Source: Acholeplasmataceae bacterium
GTDB lineage: Bacteria; Bacillota; Negativicutes; Acidaminococcales; Acidaminococcaceae
Length of the DNA: 29,808 bases
Direction: 5' to 3'
NCBI GenBank assembly: GCA_012744295.1
Contig: JAAYIB010000016.1
Coordinates: 1 to 29,808 of the forward strand
The notes under the pieces were generated by a model, which saw only the letters and a program-made list of their open reading frames with translations, searched no databases and was not told the DNA's origin. Below are positions 22,025 through 29,808 of this stretch, one piece after another. The translations under genes were made by a program, and so were the position numbers. The number at the start of each line of letters is the position of its first letter. Within the stretch, counting starts at the first letter, position 1.

Positions 22025-23128
22025 ATGAAGGAAAAAAAATATACAATCCTGATTATGTCAGCCCCTATCGGTTCCGGCCATGCGCTTGCGGCCCAGGCTC
22101 TGCAGGAAGAATTTACCTCAACCGGCAAGTGCGAGGTTGTCCTTGGCAATGCTTTTGATTTCTTTCCCAAGGTGCTCGGTACGATGGTGCTTGAAGCATA
22201 TTTGTTCGTTTTGAAAAAATTCCCTGTTTTATACGAAATAGCTTATCGCTGGGGAAACAATCCGGGCGGATCGTTTTGGCTTAGAAATCTGATCAATAAA
22301 AGCCTCGCGGTAATTGCGGATTCTTACCTGCGAAAGGTCAGCCCCGACCTGGTAATTGCTACGCATGCGACTCCTGCCGGCATTTTTTCGGCTTACAAGG
22401 AAAGGCATTCCGAGAGCCGAATATTATTGGCGTCGGTGATAACAGATTATACGGTTCATAAATGGTGGTTATGCAAGAATACCGATTTTTATTTTCTGGG
22501 CGCCGAACTCGACCTTGGCGACTGCTTTGGAAGCGGACAGCAGATTTTTTGTCATGGCATTCCGGTCAGGAAGGAATTTAATGCAGATTATGACCGCGAG
22601 GTTCTGCGTGCTTCTTATGGCTGGAGTCCTGATGAAACGGTTTGCATACTAATGGGCGGCGGTGAAGGCTTGCTGCCGATGCAGGATATAATCAACGAGC
22701 TTGGCATTGGTAAAAATGAAGACCGCAGCATAAGATGTGTTGCAATTACAGGCAGAAACAAGGTTCTTGAGCGGGAACTGCAGAAAAAGTATCCGGAGAT
22801 GCAGGTATACGGATTCACAGAAGAAATACCAAAACTAATGCACGCGGCCGATGTTTTAATCAGCAAGGCGGGAGGGCTTACGGCTGCGGAGACTTTGACA
22901 ACCGGCCTTTATTATATTGTTTATCGTCCCTTGCCGGGACAGGAGAAAGAAAATGCGGAATACTTGCGAATGGCGGGAGCTGCTGTCATAGCAGAGGCTC
23001 CTTCGGATGTTTTACGACTTATCAGAAGCCTTCCTTCTAATAAAGAAGCAAGCGCGGGTAACTTAGGAAAGCCTGAGGCAGCAAAAGACATTGTGCGGAC
23101 GCTTTTGTGCGCGCTTGCTGACCGGTGA
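22025..23128 (+). CDS. MGDG synthase / processive diacylglycerol glycosyltransferase family protein
   Basis: A GT28-type glycosyltransferase of 367 residues, cytoplasmic face, membrane-associated. The N terminus has the family mark ILIMSAPIGSGHALAAQAL, followed by the MGDG-synthase acceptor domain to about residue 170 (DLVIATHATPAGIFSAYKE). The C-terminal UDP-sugar domain has CILMGGGEGLLPM, VYGFTEEIPKLMHAADVLISKAGGLTAAE, and YRPLPGQEKENAEYL. Relatives (UgtP, plant MGD) add glucose or galactose to diacylglycerol; the exact sugar and acceptor are not readable. The in-frame TTG at 22019 is rejected; ATG 22025 has GGAAGG 7 bases upstream. Two promoters lie upstream and dprA follows with its own. 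Confidence 0.88.
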   Translation: MKEKKYTILIMSAPIGSGHALAAQALQEEFTSTGKCEVVLGNAFDFFPKVLGTMVLEAYLFVLKKFPVLYEIAYRWGNNPGGSFWLRNLINKSLAVIADSYLRKVSPDLVIATHATPAGIFSAYKERHSESRILLASVITDYTVHKWWLCKNTDFYFLGAELDLGDCFGSGQQIFCHGIPVRKEFNADYDREVLRASYGWSPDETVCILMGGGEGLLPMQDIINELGIGKNEDRSIRCVAITGRNKVLERELQKKYPEMQVYGFTEEIPKLMHAADVLISKAGGLTAAETLTTGLYYIVYRPLPGQEKENAEYLRMAGAAVIAEAPSDVLRLIRSLPSNKEASAGNLGKPEAAKDIVRTLLCALADR

Positions 23129-23131
23129 CGC

Positions 23132-23160
23132 TTGACCCGTGTGCTTTTTGGAATTATAAT
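23132..23160 (+). promoter_or_regulatory. Strong promoter for the dprA-topA-trmFO unit
   Basis: TTGACC at 23132-23137, a 17-base spacer and a consensus TATAAT at 23155-23160. It begins 4 bases after the glycosyltransferase stop. Confidence 0.82.
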
Positions 23161-23219
23161 GACTTGACGTCTTTTTAAGTGATGAGGCGCTGTTAGCTTA
23201 AGATAATTTTCGCAAGGAG

Positions 23220-24332
23220 GTGGCAGATACGTACAGGAACTATTTTGCGGCAATCTGTGCAGGCTTTAAACTTAACATCAGCAAGACGGAAGCCCTGATT
23301 GACTATTTTGGCGACGAATGCAAAGCGTACGAGGCAGCATACGAGGCTTTGGCTGCAACGGGGCTGTTTACTAAAAGCAGGCTCGAACGTATAATTGCGG
23401 AAAGGGACAGGAACTTGCCAAGTAAAATCGCAGCTTTCTGTAAAAGGGAAAATGCCCGCATTGTAACTTACAGGGATAAGGAGTATCCCTTGCCCCTCAG
23501 AAGCATTCTTAATCCACCCAAGGTGCTTTATGTCAAAGGCAGCATGATTTGTGACGGAAATCTCATAGGCATTGTCGGATCAAGAAAGGCATCTGCCTAT
23601 GGATTAAAAGCCGCGAGACTTTTTGCCAAGGATTTATCTGCGGCCGGAATTTCCATTGTAAGCGGCGGAGCCAGAGGCATTGACACCGCAGCACATTGCG
23701 GAGCGCTTGAAGGCACTGCCCCGACCGTGGCGGTTTTCGGCTGTGGTCTTGACATTGCATATCCGCACGAGAATGAGAGACTTTTTGCAAAAATAGCTGA
23801 GCATGGAGCAATAATAACTGAATTTCTTCCAGGAACCAAACCTTTGCCCAACAACTTTCCAGCCCGAAACAGGATTATCAGCGGACTGGTAAAAGGTGTT
23901 CTGGTCGTCGAAGCCGCCAAAAAAGGAGGAGCGATGATTACGGCAGAATTTGCCCTCGATGAGGGGCGAGAGGTTTACTGTCTGCCGGGAAGCATTTTTT
24001 CGCCAACAAGCGCCGGGCCTAATGCCCTAATCAAACAAGGTGCCAGGCTTGTTGACCGGCCCGAAGACATTTTGGAGGATTTCCAGTTGTTTTTGCCCAA
24101 GTCTAAGGAAGAGATGAATGACGGAATCGGTTTGTTTGACAAGGTTATGACAGCGAATCGGACAGAAGTGAAAGCAATAATCGACAATCTTGATTTTAAT
24201 GAAGCAAAAACCGTGGAGGAAATCGTGGAAAGTACGGGACTTCCTCCGGGAGTGGCAGCTTCGGCGCTGCTTGAGCTGAAGCTCGCCGGTGCGGTTATGG
24301 AACAGGCAGGCAGACGTTTTCTAAAACAATAA
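23220..24332 (+). CDS. dprA: DNA-processing protein DprA (Smf)
   Basis: Binds incoming single-stranded DNA during natural transformation and loads RecA. The roughly 370-residue protein has an N-terminal helical region. The Rossmann-like core has GIVGSRKASAYGL, IVSGGARGIDTAAHCGAL, AVFGCGLDIAYPHENERLF, FPARNRIISGL and VLVVEAAKKGGAMITAEFAL. A C-terminal winged-helix (DML1-like) segment follows from about residue 305. The start is problematic: the only standard in-frame start, GTG 23220, overlaps AAGGAGG. An ACG at 23229 lies at ideal spacing with no ATG or TTG nearby, so initiation might be at ACG. topA follows after 12 bases with AAGGAGG, so the genes are co-transcribed. Confidence 0.94.
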   Translation: MADTYRNYFAAICAGFKLNISKTEALIDYFGDECKAYEAAYEALAATGLFTKSRLERIIAERDRNLPSKIAAFCKRENARIVTYRDKEYPLPLRSILNPPKVLYVKGSMICDGNLIGIVGSRKASAYGLKAARLFAKDLSAAGISIVSGGARGIDTAAHCGALEGTAPTVAVFGCGLDIAYPHENERLFAKIAEHGAIITEFLPGTKPLPNNFPARNRIISGLVKGVLVVEAAKKGGAMITAEFALDEGREVYCLPGSIFSPTSAGPNALIKQGARLVDRPEDILEDFQLFLPKSKEEMNDGIGLFDKVMTANRTEVKAIIDNLDFNEAKTVEEIVESTGLPPGVAASALLELKLAGAVMEQAGRRFLKQ

Positions 24333-24344
24333 GGAGGTTGCTTG

Positions 24345-26426
24345 ATGGCAAACAATCTGATAATAGTTGAATCACCGGCAAAGTCTAAGACCATAGAGAA
24401 ATTTTTAGGGAAGAACTACACTGTCAGGGCATCAATGGGTCATTTGCGTGATCTGCCCAAGAGTCAGTTCGGGGTTGACATTGAAAAAGGTTTCGAACCG
24501 AAGTACATTAATATTCGTGGCAAAGGTGAATTAATCAAGGAACTGAAAAACCTTGCAAAAAAAGCCGACCATGTTTTCCTGGCAACTGACCCCGACCGCG
24601 AAGGGGAGGCAATTGCCTGGCATCTGGCCCATATCTTGGGAGTTGACGTCAATGACAAATGCCGTATTGAATTTCATGAAATTACCGGCACAGCTGTCAA
24701 GAATGCCTTGAAGAGCCCGAGAAAGATTGATCTTGACAAAGTTGACGCCCAACAAGCCCGACGCATACTTGACAGGCTTGTAGGTTATCAGCTGAGTCCG
24801 CTGCTCTGGCGTAAAATTCGCAAAGGTTTAAGCGCCGGTCGCGTTCAGTCCGTGGCTGTAAAAATTATTTGTGACAGGCAAAAGGAAATTGATAATTTTG
24901 TTTCCAAAGAGTATTGGACTTTGGCCGTTCGTTTGCGTGAGGATGCTAAGAAGCCGCAGTTTACGGGTGAAGTTGTCAAGTACAAGGATAAAAAGCTTGA
25001 AATCAGGAACAAGAAAGAGGCCGAAAAAGTCGAAGACGACTTAAAGCAAGCCACGTACGTGATTAAGGACGCGGTTCGCAAGGAGCGCAAACGCAAGCCA
25101 CTGGCGCCTTTTACGACCAGCAGTCTGCAGCAGGAAGCTTTTAAGAAGTTGAATTACACTACTAAGAAAACGATGATGCTGGCACAGCAGCTTTATGAAG
25201 GCGTTAACATCGGTAAAGAAGGCTCAGTCGGTCTGATTACTTATATGCGAACAGATTCCGTGCGTTTTGCCGAAACCGCGGTGAGCGAAATAAGAGGGTT
25301 TGTCGGGCAGGAATATGGTCACAATTACATTCCTGCGAAGCCAAATGTTTTTACAAGCAAGAAAAACGCTCAGGACGCACATGAGGCAATCCGGCCTACC
25401 GATGTAAAAAGAACGCCGGAGGCTTTGGAAAAATATTTGTCGAAAGAACAGCTCAAGCTTTACGGCATTATTTGGAAAAGAGCGGTTGCGAGCCAAATGT
25501 CTCAGGCCGTTTATGATGCCACCACGCTTGCCATTGAAGCAGGAAGCTATCAGTTGAGCGCCAGCGGTGCCGTTTTGCTGTTCGATGGTTTCTTGAAGTT
25601 AAGCGACAAAAAGGAACTGCTCGAAGAAAAGGAAAAGCCGGTACCATTCCTTGCACCGGGTACGGTTCTGAAAATTGCAGAGCCTTTGGGGGCAAAACAG
25701 CATTTTACCGAACCGCCTCCTTATTTTACGGAAGCTACGCTTGTCAAGGAACTCGAAGAGAAAGGCATTGGCCGACCGAGCACTTATGCTCCGACTATTC
25801 AAACGATACTTGAGCGTAACTACATTGCAAAGGACGGTAAAAAACTTGTTCCTACCGAGCTGGGAAACCTGACCGTTGAATTGCTTGCAAATTACTTCCG
25901 TACTCTTATAGACATCAGTTTTTCTGCGGAACTGGAAAACGAGCTTGATGAAATTGCCGAAGACAAGATCGATAAAACAGAAGTGCTCAGTAAATTCTAT
26001 CAGCCTTTTGCCACGGCTCTGTCAATTGCTGAAAAGGAGATACCGATAATTGAACTTCCGCCCGAGGTCAGCGATGTCCAGTGCGACAAATGCGGCCGCA
26101 TGATGGTTTACAAACAGGGGCGCTTCGGTAAGTTTCTGGCTTGTCCCGGTTTCCCCGACTGTCGCAACACGAAACCGATATTGAATAAAATCGGCGTTAT
26201 CTGTCCCGAATGCAAAAAAGGTGACGTTATTGAGCGCAAAACCAAAAGCCGCAGGGTTTTTTACGGCTGCGAACGTTATCCTGACTGCACTTTCACTTCA
26301 TGGGACAAGCCATTAAAGGAAACCTGCCCCGCCTGCCGGCATCAATTGTTCGAAAAAGTCGGTAAAAACGGAAACAAGAAGGCTGTTTGCATCAACCAGG
26401 AATGTTCAAGAGCAAAGGAGAAATAG
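24345..26426 (+). CDS. topA: DNA topoisomerase I
   Basis: Type IA topoisomerase relaxing negative supercoils. The 693-residue protein starts NNLIIVESPAKSKTIEKFLG with catalytic E9. The TOPRIM TDPDREGEAIAWHL carries D82, D84 and E86, and the cleavage tyrosine is Y300 in GLITYMRTDS. The C terminus holds three four-cysteine zinc fingers: CDKCG...CPGFPDC, CPECK...CERYPDC and CPACR...CINQEC. Length is normal for Firmicutes. The in-frame TTG directly before the ATG at 24345 is rejected on spacing from AAGGAGG. It lies between dprA and trmFO, the usual order in Bacillota. Confidence 0.98.
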   Translation: MANNLIIVESPAKSKTIEKFLGKNYTVRASMGHLRDLPKSQFGVDIEKGFEPKYINIRGKGELIKELKNLAKKADHVFLATDPDREGEAIAWHLAHILGVDVNDKCRIEFHEITGTAVKNALKSPRKIDLDKVDAQQARRILDRLVGYQLSPLLWRKIRKGLSAGRVQSVAVKIICDRQKEIDNFVSKEYWTLAVRLREDAKKPQFTGEVVKYKDKKLEIRNKKEAEKVEDDLKQATYVIKDAVRKERKRKPLAPFTTSSLQQEAFKKLNYTTKKTMMLAQQLYEGVNIGKEGSVGLITYMRTDSVRFAETAVSEIRGFVGQEYGHNYIPAKPNVFTSKKNAQDAHEAIRPTDVKRTPEALEKYLSKEQLKLYGIIWKRAVASQMSQAVYDATTLAIEAGSYQLSASGAVLLFDGFLKLSDKKELLEEKEKPVPFLAPGTVLKIAEPLGAKQHFTEPPPYFTEATLVKELEEKGIGRPSTYAPTIQTILERNYIAKDGKKLVPTELGNLTVELLANYFRTLIDISFSAELENELDEIAEDKIDKTEVLSKFYQPFATALSIAEKEIPIIELPPEVSDVQCDKCGRMMVYKQGRFGKFLACPGFPDCRNTKPILNKIGVICPECKKGDVIERKTKSRRVFYGCERYPDCTFTSWDKPLKETCPACRHQLFEKVGKNGNKKAVCINQECSRAKEK

Positions 26427-26430
26427 TTGA

Positions 26431-27759
26431 ATGTATGATAAATCAAGTTCCCCCGTCCATGTCATAGGTGCAGGCCTTGCCGGCTGCGAAGCGGCCTGGC
26501 AGGCTGCCATGAGGGGAGTTCCGGTTATTCTTCATGAGATGAAGCCTCTACGCAGGAGTGAAGCCCATAAAACCGACCTTTTTGCCGAGCTTGTCTGCAG
26601 TAATTCGCTACGCGCGAACAATGTTGAAAACGCCGTGGGACTTCTAAAAGAAGAAATGCGCCGCTTAGGCTCGCTGATAATGCAATGCGCAGATGCGATG
26701 AAGGTGCCTGCCGGCGGAGCTCTTGCTGTTGACAGGGAAGGCTTTGCAGCTTTGGTCACAAAGACGATCAAGGAGCACGAACTAATAAAAGTCGTAAGTG
26801 AGGAAGTAGTCAGCATATCCTCGCTTGACGGCATAGTAATAGTTGCCAGCGGCCCATTGACTTCAGACGCGCTTGCGTCTGACATTAAAAGCTTGTTAGC
26901 GGATGATTGCCTGTATTTTTATGATGCCGCCGCGCCTATTTTAACAGCTGATTCCCTCGATTATGACAAGGTTTTCCGCGCATCCCGCTATGACAAGGGC
27001 GCGGCTGACTACTTAAACTGCCCCATGAACAAGGAAGAATATCTTAATTTCCGGCAGGAACTGAAGCATGCTAAAACGGCTCCAATGAAGGAATTCGAGA
27101 AAGAGGTTTTTTTCGAGGCATGCATGCCAATCGAGGAAATGGCGGCAAGAGGTGAAGACACAATGCGTTTCGGCCCATTGAAACCTGTAGGTTTGATTGA
27201 TCCTGCAACGGGAAAAGAACCTTACGCGGTTATCCAGCTGCGTCAGGACGACGCGGCCGCAACTTTATACAACCTCGTCGGTTTCCAGACTCATCTGACC
27301 TGGCCTGAGCAAAGACGTGTCTTTGGCATGATTCCGGGACTTGCAAATGCCGAATTCGTGCGATTCGGCGTTATGCACAAGAATACGTATATCAATTCTC
27401 CCAAGCTTTTGAATGAGATTTTTGGTCTCAGGGAAAAACCCGATTTATTCTTCGCAGGACAGATAACGGGCGTCGAAGGTTATGTCGAGTCTGCAGCCTC
27501 TGGACTGATTGCCGGCCTTAATGCCGCAAGGATGTCAGTTGGCGAAGACAGCGTGCTGTTTCCGCCGGAAACGGCACACGGGGCACTGGCGCGTTATGTC
27601 AGTAACTCCGGGCACAAAAATTTTCAACCAATGAATATCAACTTCGGGCTCCTGCCTCAATTGTCTGAGCGTGTCAGGAAAAAGAAAGAAAAAAATGCAA
27701 AAATTGCTGAGCGCTCTTTGCGTTTGTTGGCAGAAACAATAGAGCGCCTGAAAAAGTAG
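26431..27759 (+). CDS. trmFO: Methylenetetrahydrofolate-tRNA-(uracil-5-)-methyltransferase TrmFO
   Basis: FAD- and folate-dependent enzyme forming m5U54 in the T loop of tRNA. The 442-residue protein has the FAD dinucleotide motif VIGAGLAGCEAAWQAA (residues 11-26). ELVCSNSLRANN has a catalytic-region cysteine (C56), a second cysteine lies in FFEACMPIEEMA, and the family blocks TMRFGPLKPVGL and QITGVEGYVESAASGL are present. It begins 4 bases after the topA stop; AAGGAG lies inside the topA end about 11 bases upstream, so translation may be partly coupled. Confidence 0.97.
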   Translation: MYDKSSSPVHVIGAGLAGCEAAWQAAMRGVPVILHEMKPLRRSEAHKTDLFAELVCSNSLRANNVENAVGLLKEEMRRLGSLIMQCADAMKVPAGGALAVDREGFAALVTKTIKEHELIKVVSEEVVSISSLDGIVIVASGPLTSDALASDIKSLLADDCLYFYDAAAPILTADSLDYDKVFRASRYDKGAADYLNCPMNKEEYLNFRQELKHAKTAPMKEFEKEVFFEACMPIEEMAARGEDTMRFGPLKPVGLIDPATGKEPYAVIQLRQDDAAATLYNLVGFQTHLTWPEQRRVFGMIPGLANAEFVRFGVMHKNTYINSPKLLNEIFGLREKPDLFFAGQITGVEGYVESAASGLIAGLNAARMSVGEDSVLFPPETAHGALARYVSNSGHKNFQPMNINFGLLPQLSERVRKKKEKNAKIAERSLRLLAETIERLKK

Positions 27760-27819
27760 TATTGCAGAAATTTGTACACTATGATAACATTTAACCAGTT
27801 ATGTAGAGAAAAGTCTGTG

Positions 27820-28737
27820 ATGCTAATGAATGATGAAAGTTTGTTTGCCTGGCTGGAGGACTTTTTAGCTTATCTGGCCTTGGAGAAAAACTGTTCCGTC
27901 CACACAATTAAAAATTATGATACGGACGTCAGGCTTTTTCATGTTTTTTTAAAAGCAAGGAAAGACAACGCTGACTGGCTGGAGGTTTCTGTCCTCGATA
28001 TAAGGGCTTACCTTTCTTTAATGAACGAACAGAAGTATGCAAGAAGGACAATTGCCAGAAGGATATCATCACTCAGGTCTTTCTATCGTTATCTTCTGAG
28101 GGAGAATCTGGCAAAGGTTAATCCTTTTCTGAAGATAAAGACTCCTAAGCTGGAGAAAAGGCTGCCCGTTTTTCTTGAAGAACAGGAAATGACCGGACTT
28201 TTGTCGCTGCCCGGTGCGGACGAATTGGGCCTGCGCGACCAAGCCTTGCTGGAATTGCTGTATGCCACCGGCTGCAGGGTATCCGAGCTTGTCGGCATCA
28301 CATTGACAAACCTTGACGTAGCCAATCGCTACATACTTTTGTTAGGAAAGGGTAACAAGGAACGCATTGCTCCTGTCGGCAACACTGCTGCCAAAGCAGT
28401 AGAGGCCTACATTGCAAAAGCGCGAGGCCTTATCATGAAAAGATATAAAATCAAGGAGCACAACAAGCTTTTTGTCAATCATCGAGGAACACCGCTGACA
28501 GTTAGAAGTGTACGCAGGGTGCTTGACAAGTATATTGTCATGCTCGCGACGCAAAAACGAGTTTCTCCTCACGTTATCAGGCATACCTTCGCTACGCACC
28601 TTCTGGAGCATGGGGCTGACTTAAGATCGGTGCAGGAACTTTTGGGACATGCCAACCTGTCAACGACGCAGATTTATACGCATGTTACTACGGAGCGGAT
28701 TTCAACGGTATACCAAAAAAATCACCCACGAGCTTAA
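27820..28737 (+). CDS. xerC: Tyrosine recombinase XerC
   Basis: Site-specific recombinase that resolves chromosome dimers at dif with XerD. From ATG 27820 the protein is 305 residues, the normal XerC size. The N-terminal SAM-like core-binding domain spans 5-90. Catalytic residues are R153 in GCRVSEL, K177 in LGKGNKER, H251 and R254 in HVIRHTFATHLL, H277 in LLGHANLSTTQ and Y286 in IYTHV. The frame reaches back to a TTG at 27772 and an ATG at 27781, but neither has a ribosome binding site and the extra residues are not family-like. Initiation at 27820 or 27826 is also weakly supported (AGAGAAAAG). codY follows after 26 bases without hslV and hslU between. Confidence 0.95.
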   Translation: MLMNDESLFAWLEDFLAYLALEKNCSVHTIKNYDTDVRLFHVFLKARKDNADWLEVSVLDIRAYLSLMNEQKYARRTIARRISSLRSFYRYLLRENLAKVNPFLKIKTPKLEKRLPVFLEEQEMTGLLSLPGADELGLRDQALLELLYATGCRVSELVGITLTNLDVANRYILLLGKGNKERIAPVGNTAAKAVEAYIAKARGLIMKRYKIKEHNKLFVNHRGTPLTVRSVRRVLDKYIVMLATQKRVSPHVIRHTFATHLLEHGADLRSVQELLGHANLSTTQIYTHVTTERISTVYQKNHPRA

Positions 28738-28763
28738 AAATTTATCCGAAAGAAGATGATGCT

Positions 28764-29537
28764 ATGGAAACATTGCTGCAAAAAACGAGGGAAATCAACA
28801 AGCTGTTACATAAGTCAGGACATGTTGGCTATTCTGACTTAGTCAATATAATGAAAGACGTACTCGTGGCAAACGTCTATATTGCAAGCAATGAAGGCAA
28901 TGTACGCGCCTACGCACTTTTGAACGATTTTGAGTGTGACCTCATGAAGTCGCAGGTTCTCCAGAAATCACAATTCCCACCCAAATACACTAAGTTTCTT
29001 AGGGAATGCAACGAAACCGTGCCCAATGTGGAACTGCAAAATCGCATGTGTGCATTCAAGACCGGTGAAAAGTGCCATTTTGACGGCAAATACACGACAA
29101 TCGTTCCGATTTTCGGCGGCGGCGAAAGGCTCGCCACCTTGATCTTAGCGAAGTTCGTTACGCCTTTCCAGGTAGAAGACCTGATTCTTGCAGAATACGC
29201 AGCGAGTGTAATCGGCATCGGAATCCTTCATGAACGTACGGTAAAAATCGAGGAAGCCGCCCACAAAAGAGCAATGGTGCAAATTGCCTTTTCAACGCTT
29301 TCCTATTCAGAGCTTGAAGCAATCATCAACATAATCGGCGCGCTAGATGGCAACGAGGGACTGCTTGTCGCCAGCAAGATTGCCGATAAGGCGGGGATTA
29401 CGAGGTCGGTTATTGTTAATGCCTTACGCAAATTCGAAAGCGCCGGACTTATTGAAACAAGGTCCTTAGGCATGAAGGGAACCTACATCAAGCTTTTAAA
29501 CGAATATTTGCTTGAGGAGTTAAAAAAGAAGAATTAA
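28764..29537 (+). CDS. codY: GTP- and branched-chain-amino-acid-sensing global regulator CodY
   Basis: Global transcription regulator that represses amino-acid uptake, biosynthesis and other genes when GTP and branched-chain amino acids are plentiful. The 257-residue protein has an N-terminal GAF ligand domain (residues 1-155), opening with LLQKTREINKLLHKSG. A linker helix precedes a C-terminal winged helix-turn-helix. The latter (LVASKIADKAGITRSVIVNALRKFESAGLIETRSLGMKGTYIKLLN) is nearly identical to the Bacillus form, so the binding motif is probably conserved. The GAF domain is more divergent, so ligand preference is uncertain. The ribosome binding site is weak (AGAAGATGATG). A terminator follows 3 bases after the stop. 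Confidence 0.97.
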   Translation: METLLQKTREINKLLHKSGHVGYSDLVNIMKDVLVANVYIASNEGNVRAYALLNDFECDLMKSQVLQKSQFPPKYTKFLRECNETVPNVELQNRMCAFKTGEKCHFDGKYTTIVPIFGGGERLATLILAKFVTPFQVEDLILAEYAASVIGIGILHERTVKIEEAAHKRAMVQIAFSTLSYSELEAIINIIGALDGNEGLLVASKIADKAGITRSVIVNALRKFESAGLIETRSLGMKGTYIKLLNEYLLEELKKKN

Positions 29538-29540
29538 TGC

Positions 29541-29574
29541 AAAAGACCAATTAGCTCAGGCGAATTGGTCTTTT
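29541..29574 (+). terminator. Rho-independent terminator after codY
   Basis: AAAAGACCAATT (29541-29552), a 10-base loop, AATTGGTCTTTT (29563-29574) with a further T: a 12-bp perfect stem ending in a T run. Confidence 0.93.
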
Positions 29575-29631
29575 TACTATCGATGTATGCTCCTATGCAG
29601 TCAACGCAATAATTTTCAGTGGGAGGAACCG

Positions 29632-29808
29632 ATGTTTTTAGTAGTATTCCTTAGTCTGTATCTTGTATCAGCAACGGTAACTTTTTTATTCTATCGTAAA
29701 AATTTTGAATTTTTAAGAACAAAAATCGGCATGTTTTTGTGGCTTTGCGCTTGTTTTGCCTTATGGGTAAGCAGGCCTTTTTCCAACTTTTTTCCGGACG
29801 CTTTCGTC
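29632..29808 (+). CDS. Putative membrane protein, 3' end outside window
   Basis: An open frame of 59 codons from ATG 29632 runs off the window end. GGGAGG lies 6 bases before the ATG, which supports a real start. The N terminus MFLVVFLSLYLVSATVTFLF is a hydrophobic segment, followed by a short basic loop (YRKNFEFLRTK) and a second hydrophobic stretch (IGMFLWLCACFALWVS). Two membrane helices at the start are therefore likely. The family cannot be identified from this fragment. It is separated from codY by a terminator, so it belongs to a new transcription unit; no convincing promoter was seen in the 57 bases between. Confidence 0.7.
   Translation, partial: MFLVVFLSLYLVSATVTFLFYRKNFEFLRTKIGMFLWLCACFALWVSRPFSNFFPDAFV

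Noticed and set aside
29612..29626. Possible CodY box (AATTTTCAG...) before the last gene
   Set aside because: Only the first 9 of 15 consensus positions match; the second half-site is absent.

Overview
The window looks like core chromosome of an anaerobic Bacillota, most likely class Negativicutes (an Acidaminococcaceae/Phascolarctobacterium-like organism). That placement is inferred from three things. The Firmicutes-type dprA-topA-trmFO-xerC-codY block is present. A divergent polysaccharide deacetylase of the type found in diderms is present. The cobamide-salvage operon carries two CobT homologues, as described for Sporomusa. No phage, IS, CRISPR, tRNA or rRNA was seen. Almost every gene is on the + strand; the exceptions are a small Arc-like regulator and a nicotinate phosphoribosyltransferase.

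Layout. Positions 1-2590 hold the end of a divergent polysaccharide deacetylase gene, a class III aminotransferase and an SRPBCC lipid-binding-fold protein. Next come htpX with its own promoter and terminator, then an M42 aminopeptidase, ndk and a PduO-type cobalamin adenosyltransferase (to 5777). From 5862 to 10039 a cobalamin riboswitch with a terminator platform leads cobU-cobT-cobS-(second, divergent cobT-like gene)-cobC. This operon completes the cobamide nucleotide loop. A zinc-ribbon gene with a long leader follows. Then comes a run of a DUF2156 gene, an Eis-like GNAT gene and a fused purL (to 16522). A 55-aa Arc-type ribbon-helix-helix gene (minus strand) converges on purL and diverges from a large M16C peptidase gene. 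A SatP/YaaH acetate-succinate transporter converges on a nicotinate phosphoribosyltransferase across a 54-bp perfect palindrome. The latter diverges from an MGDG-synthase-like glycosyltransferase through overlapping promoters. The window ends with dprA, topA, trmFO, xerC, codY and the start of an unknown membrane-protein gene.

How it fits together. The adenosyltransferase, CobU, CobS, CobC and the two CobT-family proteins build adenosylcobamide from salvaged corrinoid under B12 feedback. CobT-type enzymes use nicotinate mononucleotide, which the phosphoribosyltransferase at 20812-21864 can make. B12 would serve a succinate/propionate (methylmalonyl-CoA) metabolism, and the SatP-type transporter would fit that, but the mutase genes are not in view. 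CodY suggests nutrient-responsive global control.

Most interesting observation: the second CobT homologue keeps the C-terminal catalytic glutamate but has lost the GDHG and EMGIGNT motifs. The cobT/cobT-like pair therefore resembles ArsA/ArsB, which attach phenolic lower ligands to cobamides in Sporomusa. Other points are a fully symmetric face-to-face promoter pair, a possible non-AUG start for dprA, candidate operators at the Arc-like gene and at satP, and an xerC-codY junction lacking hslVU.
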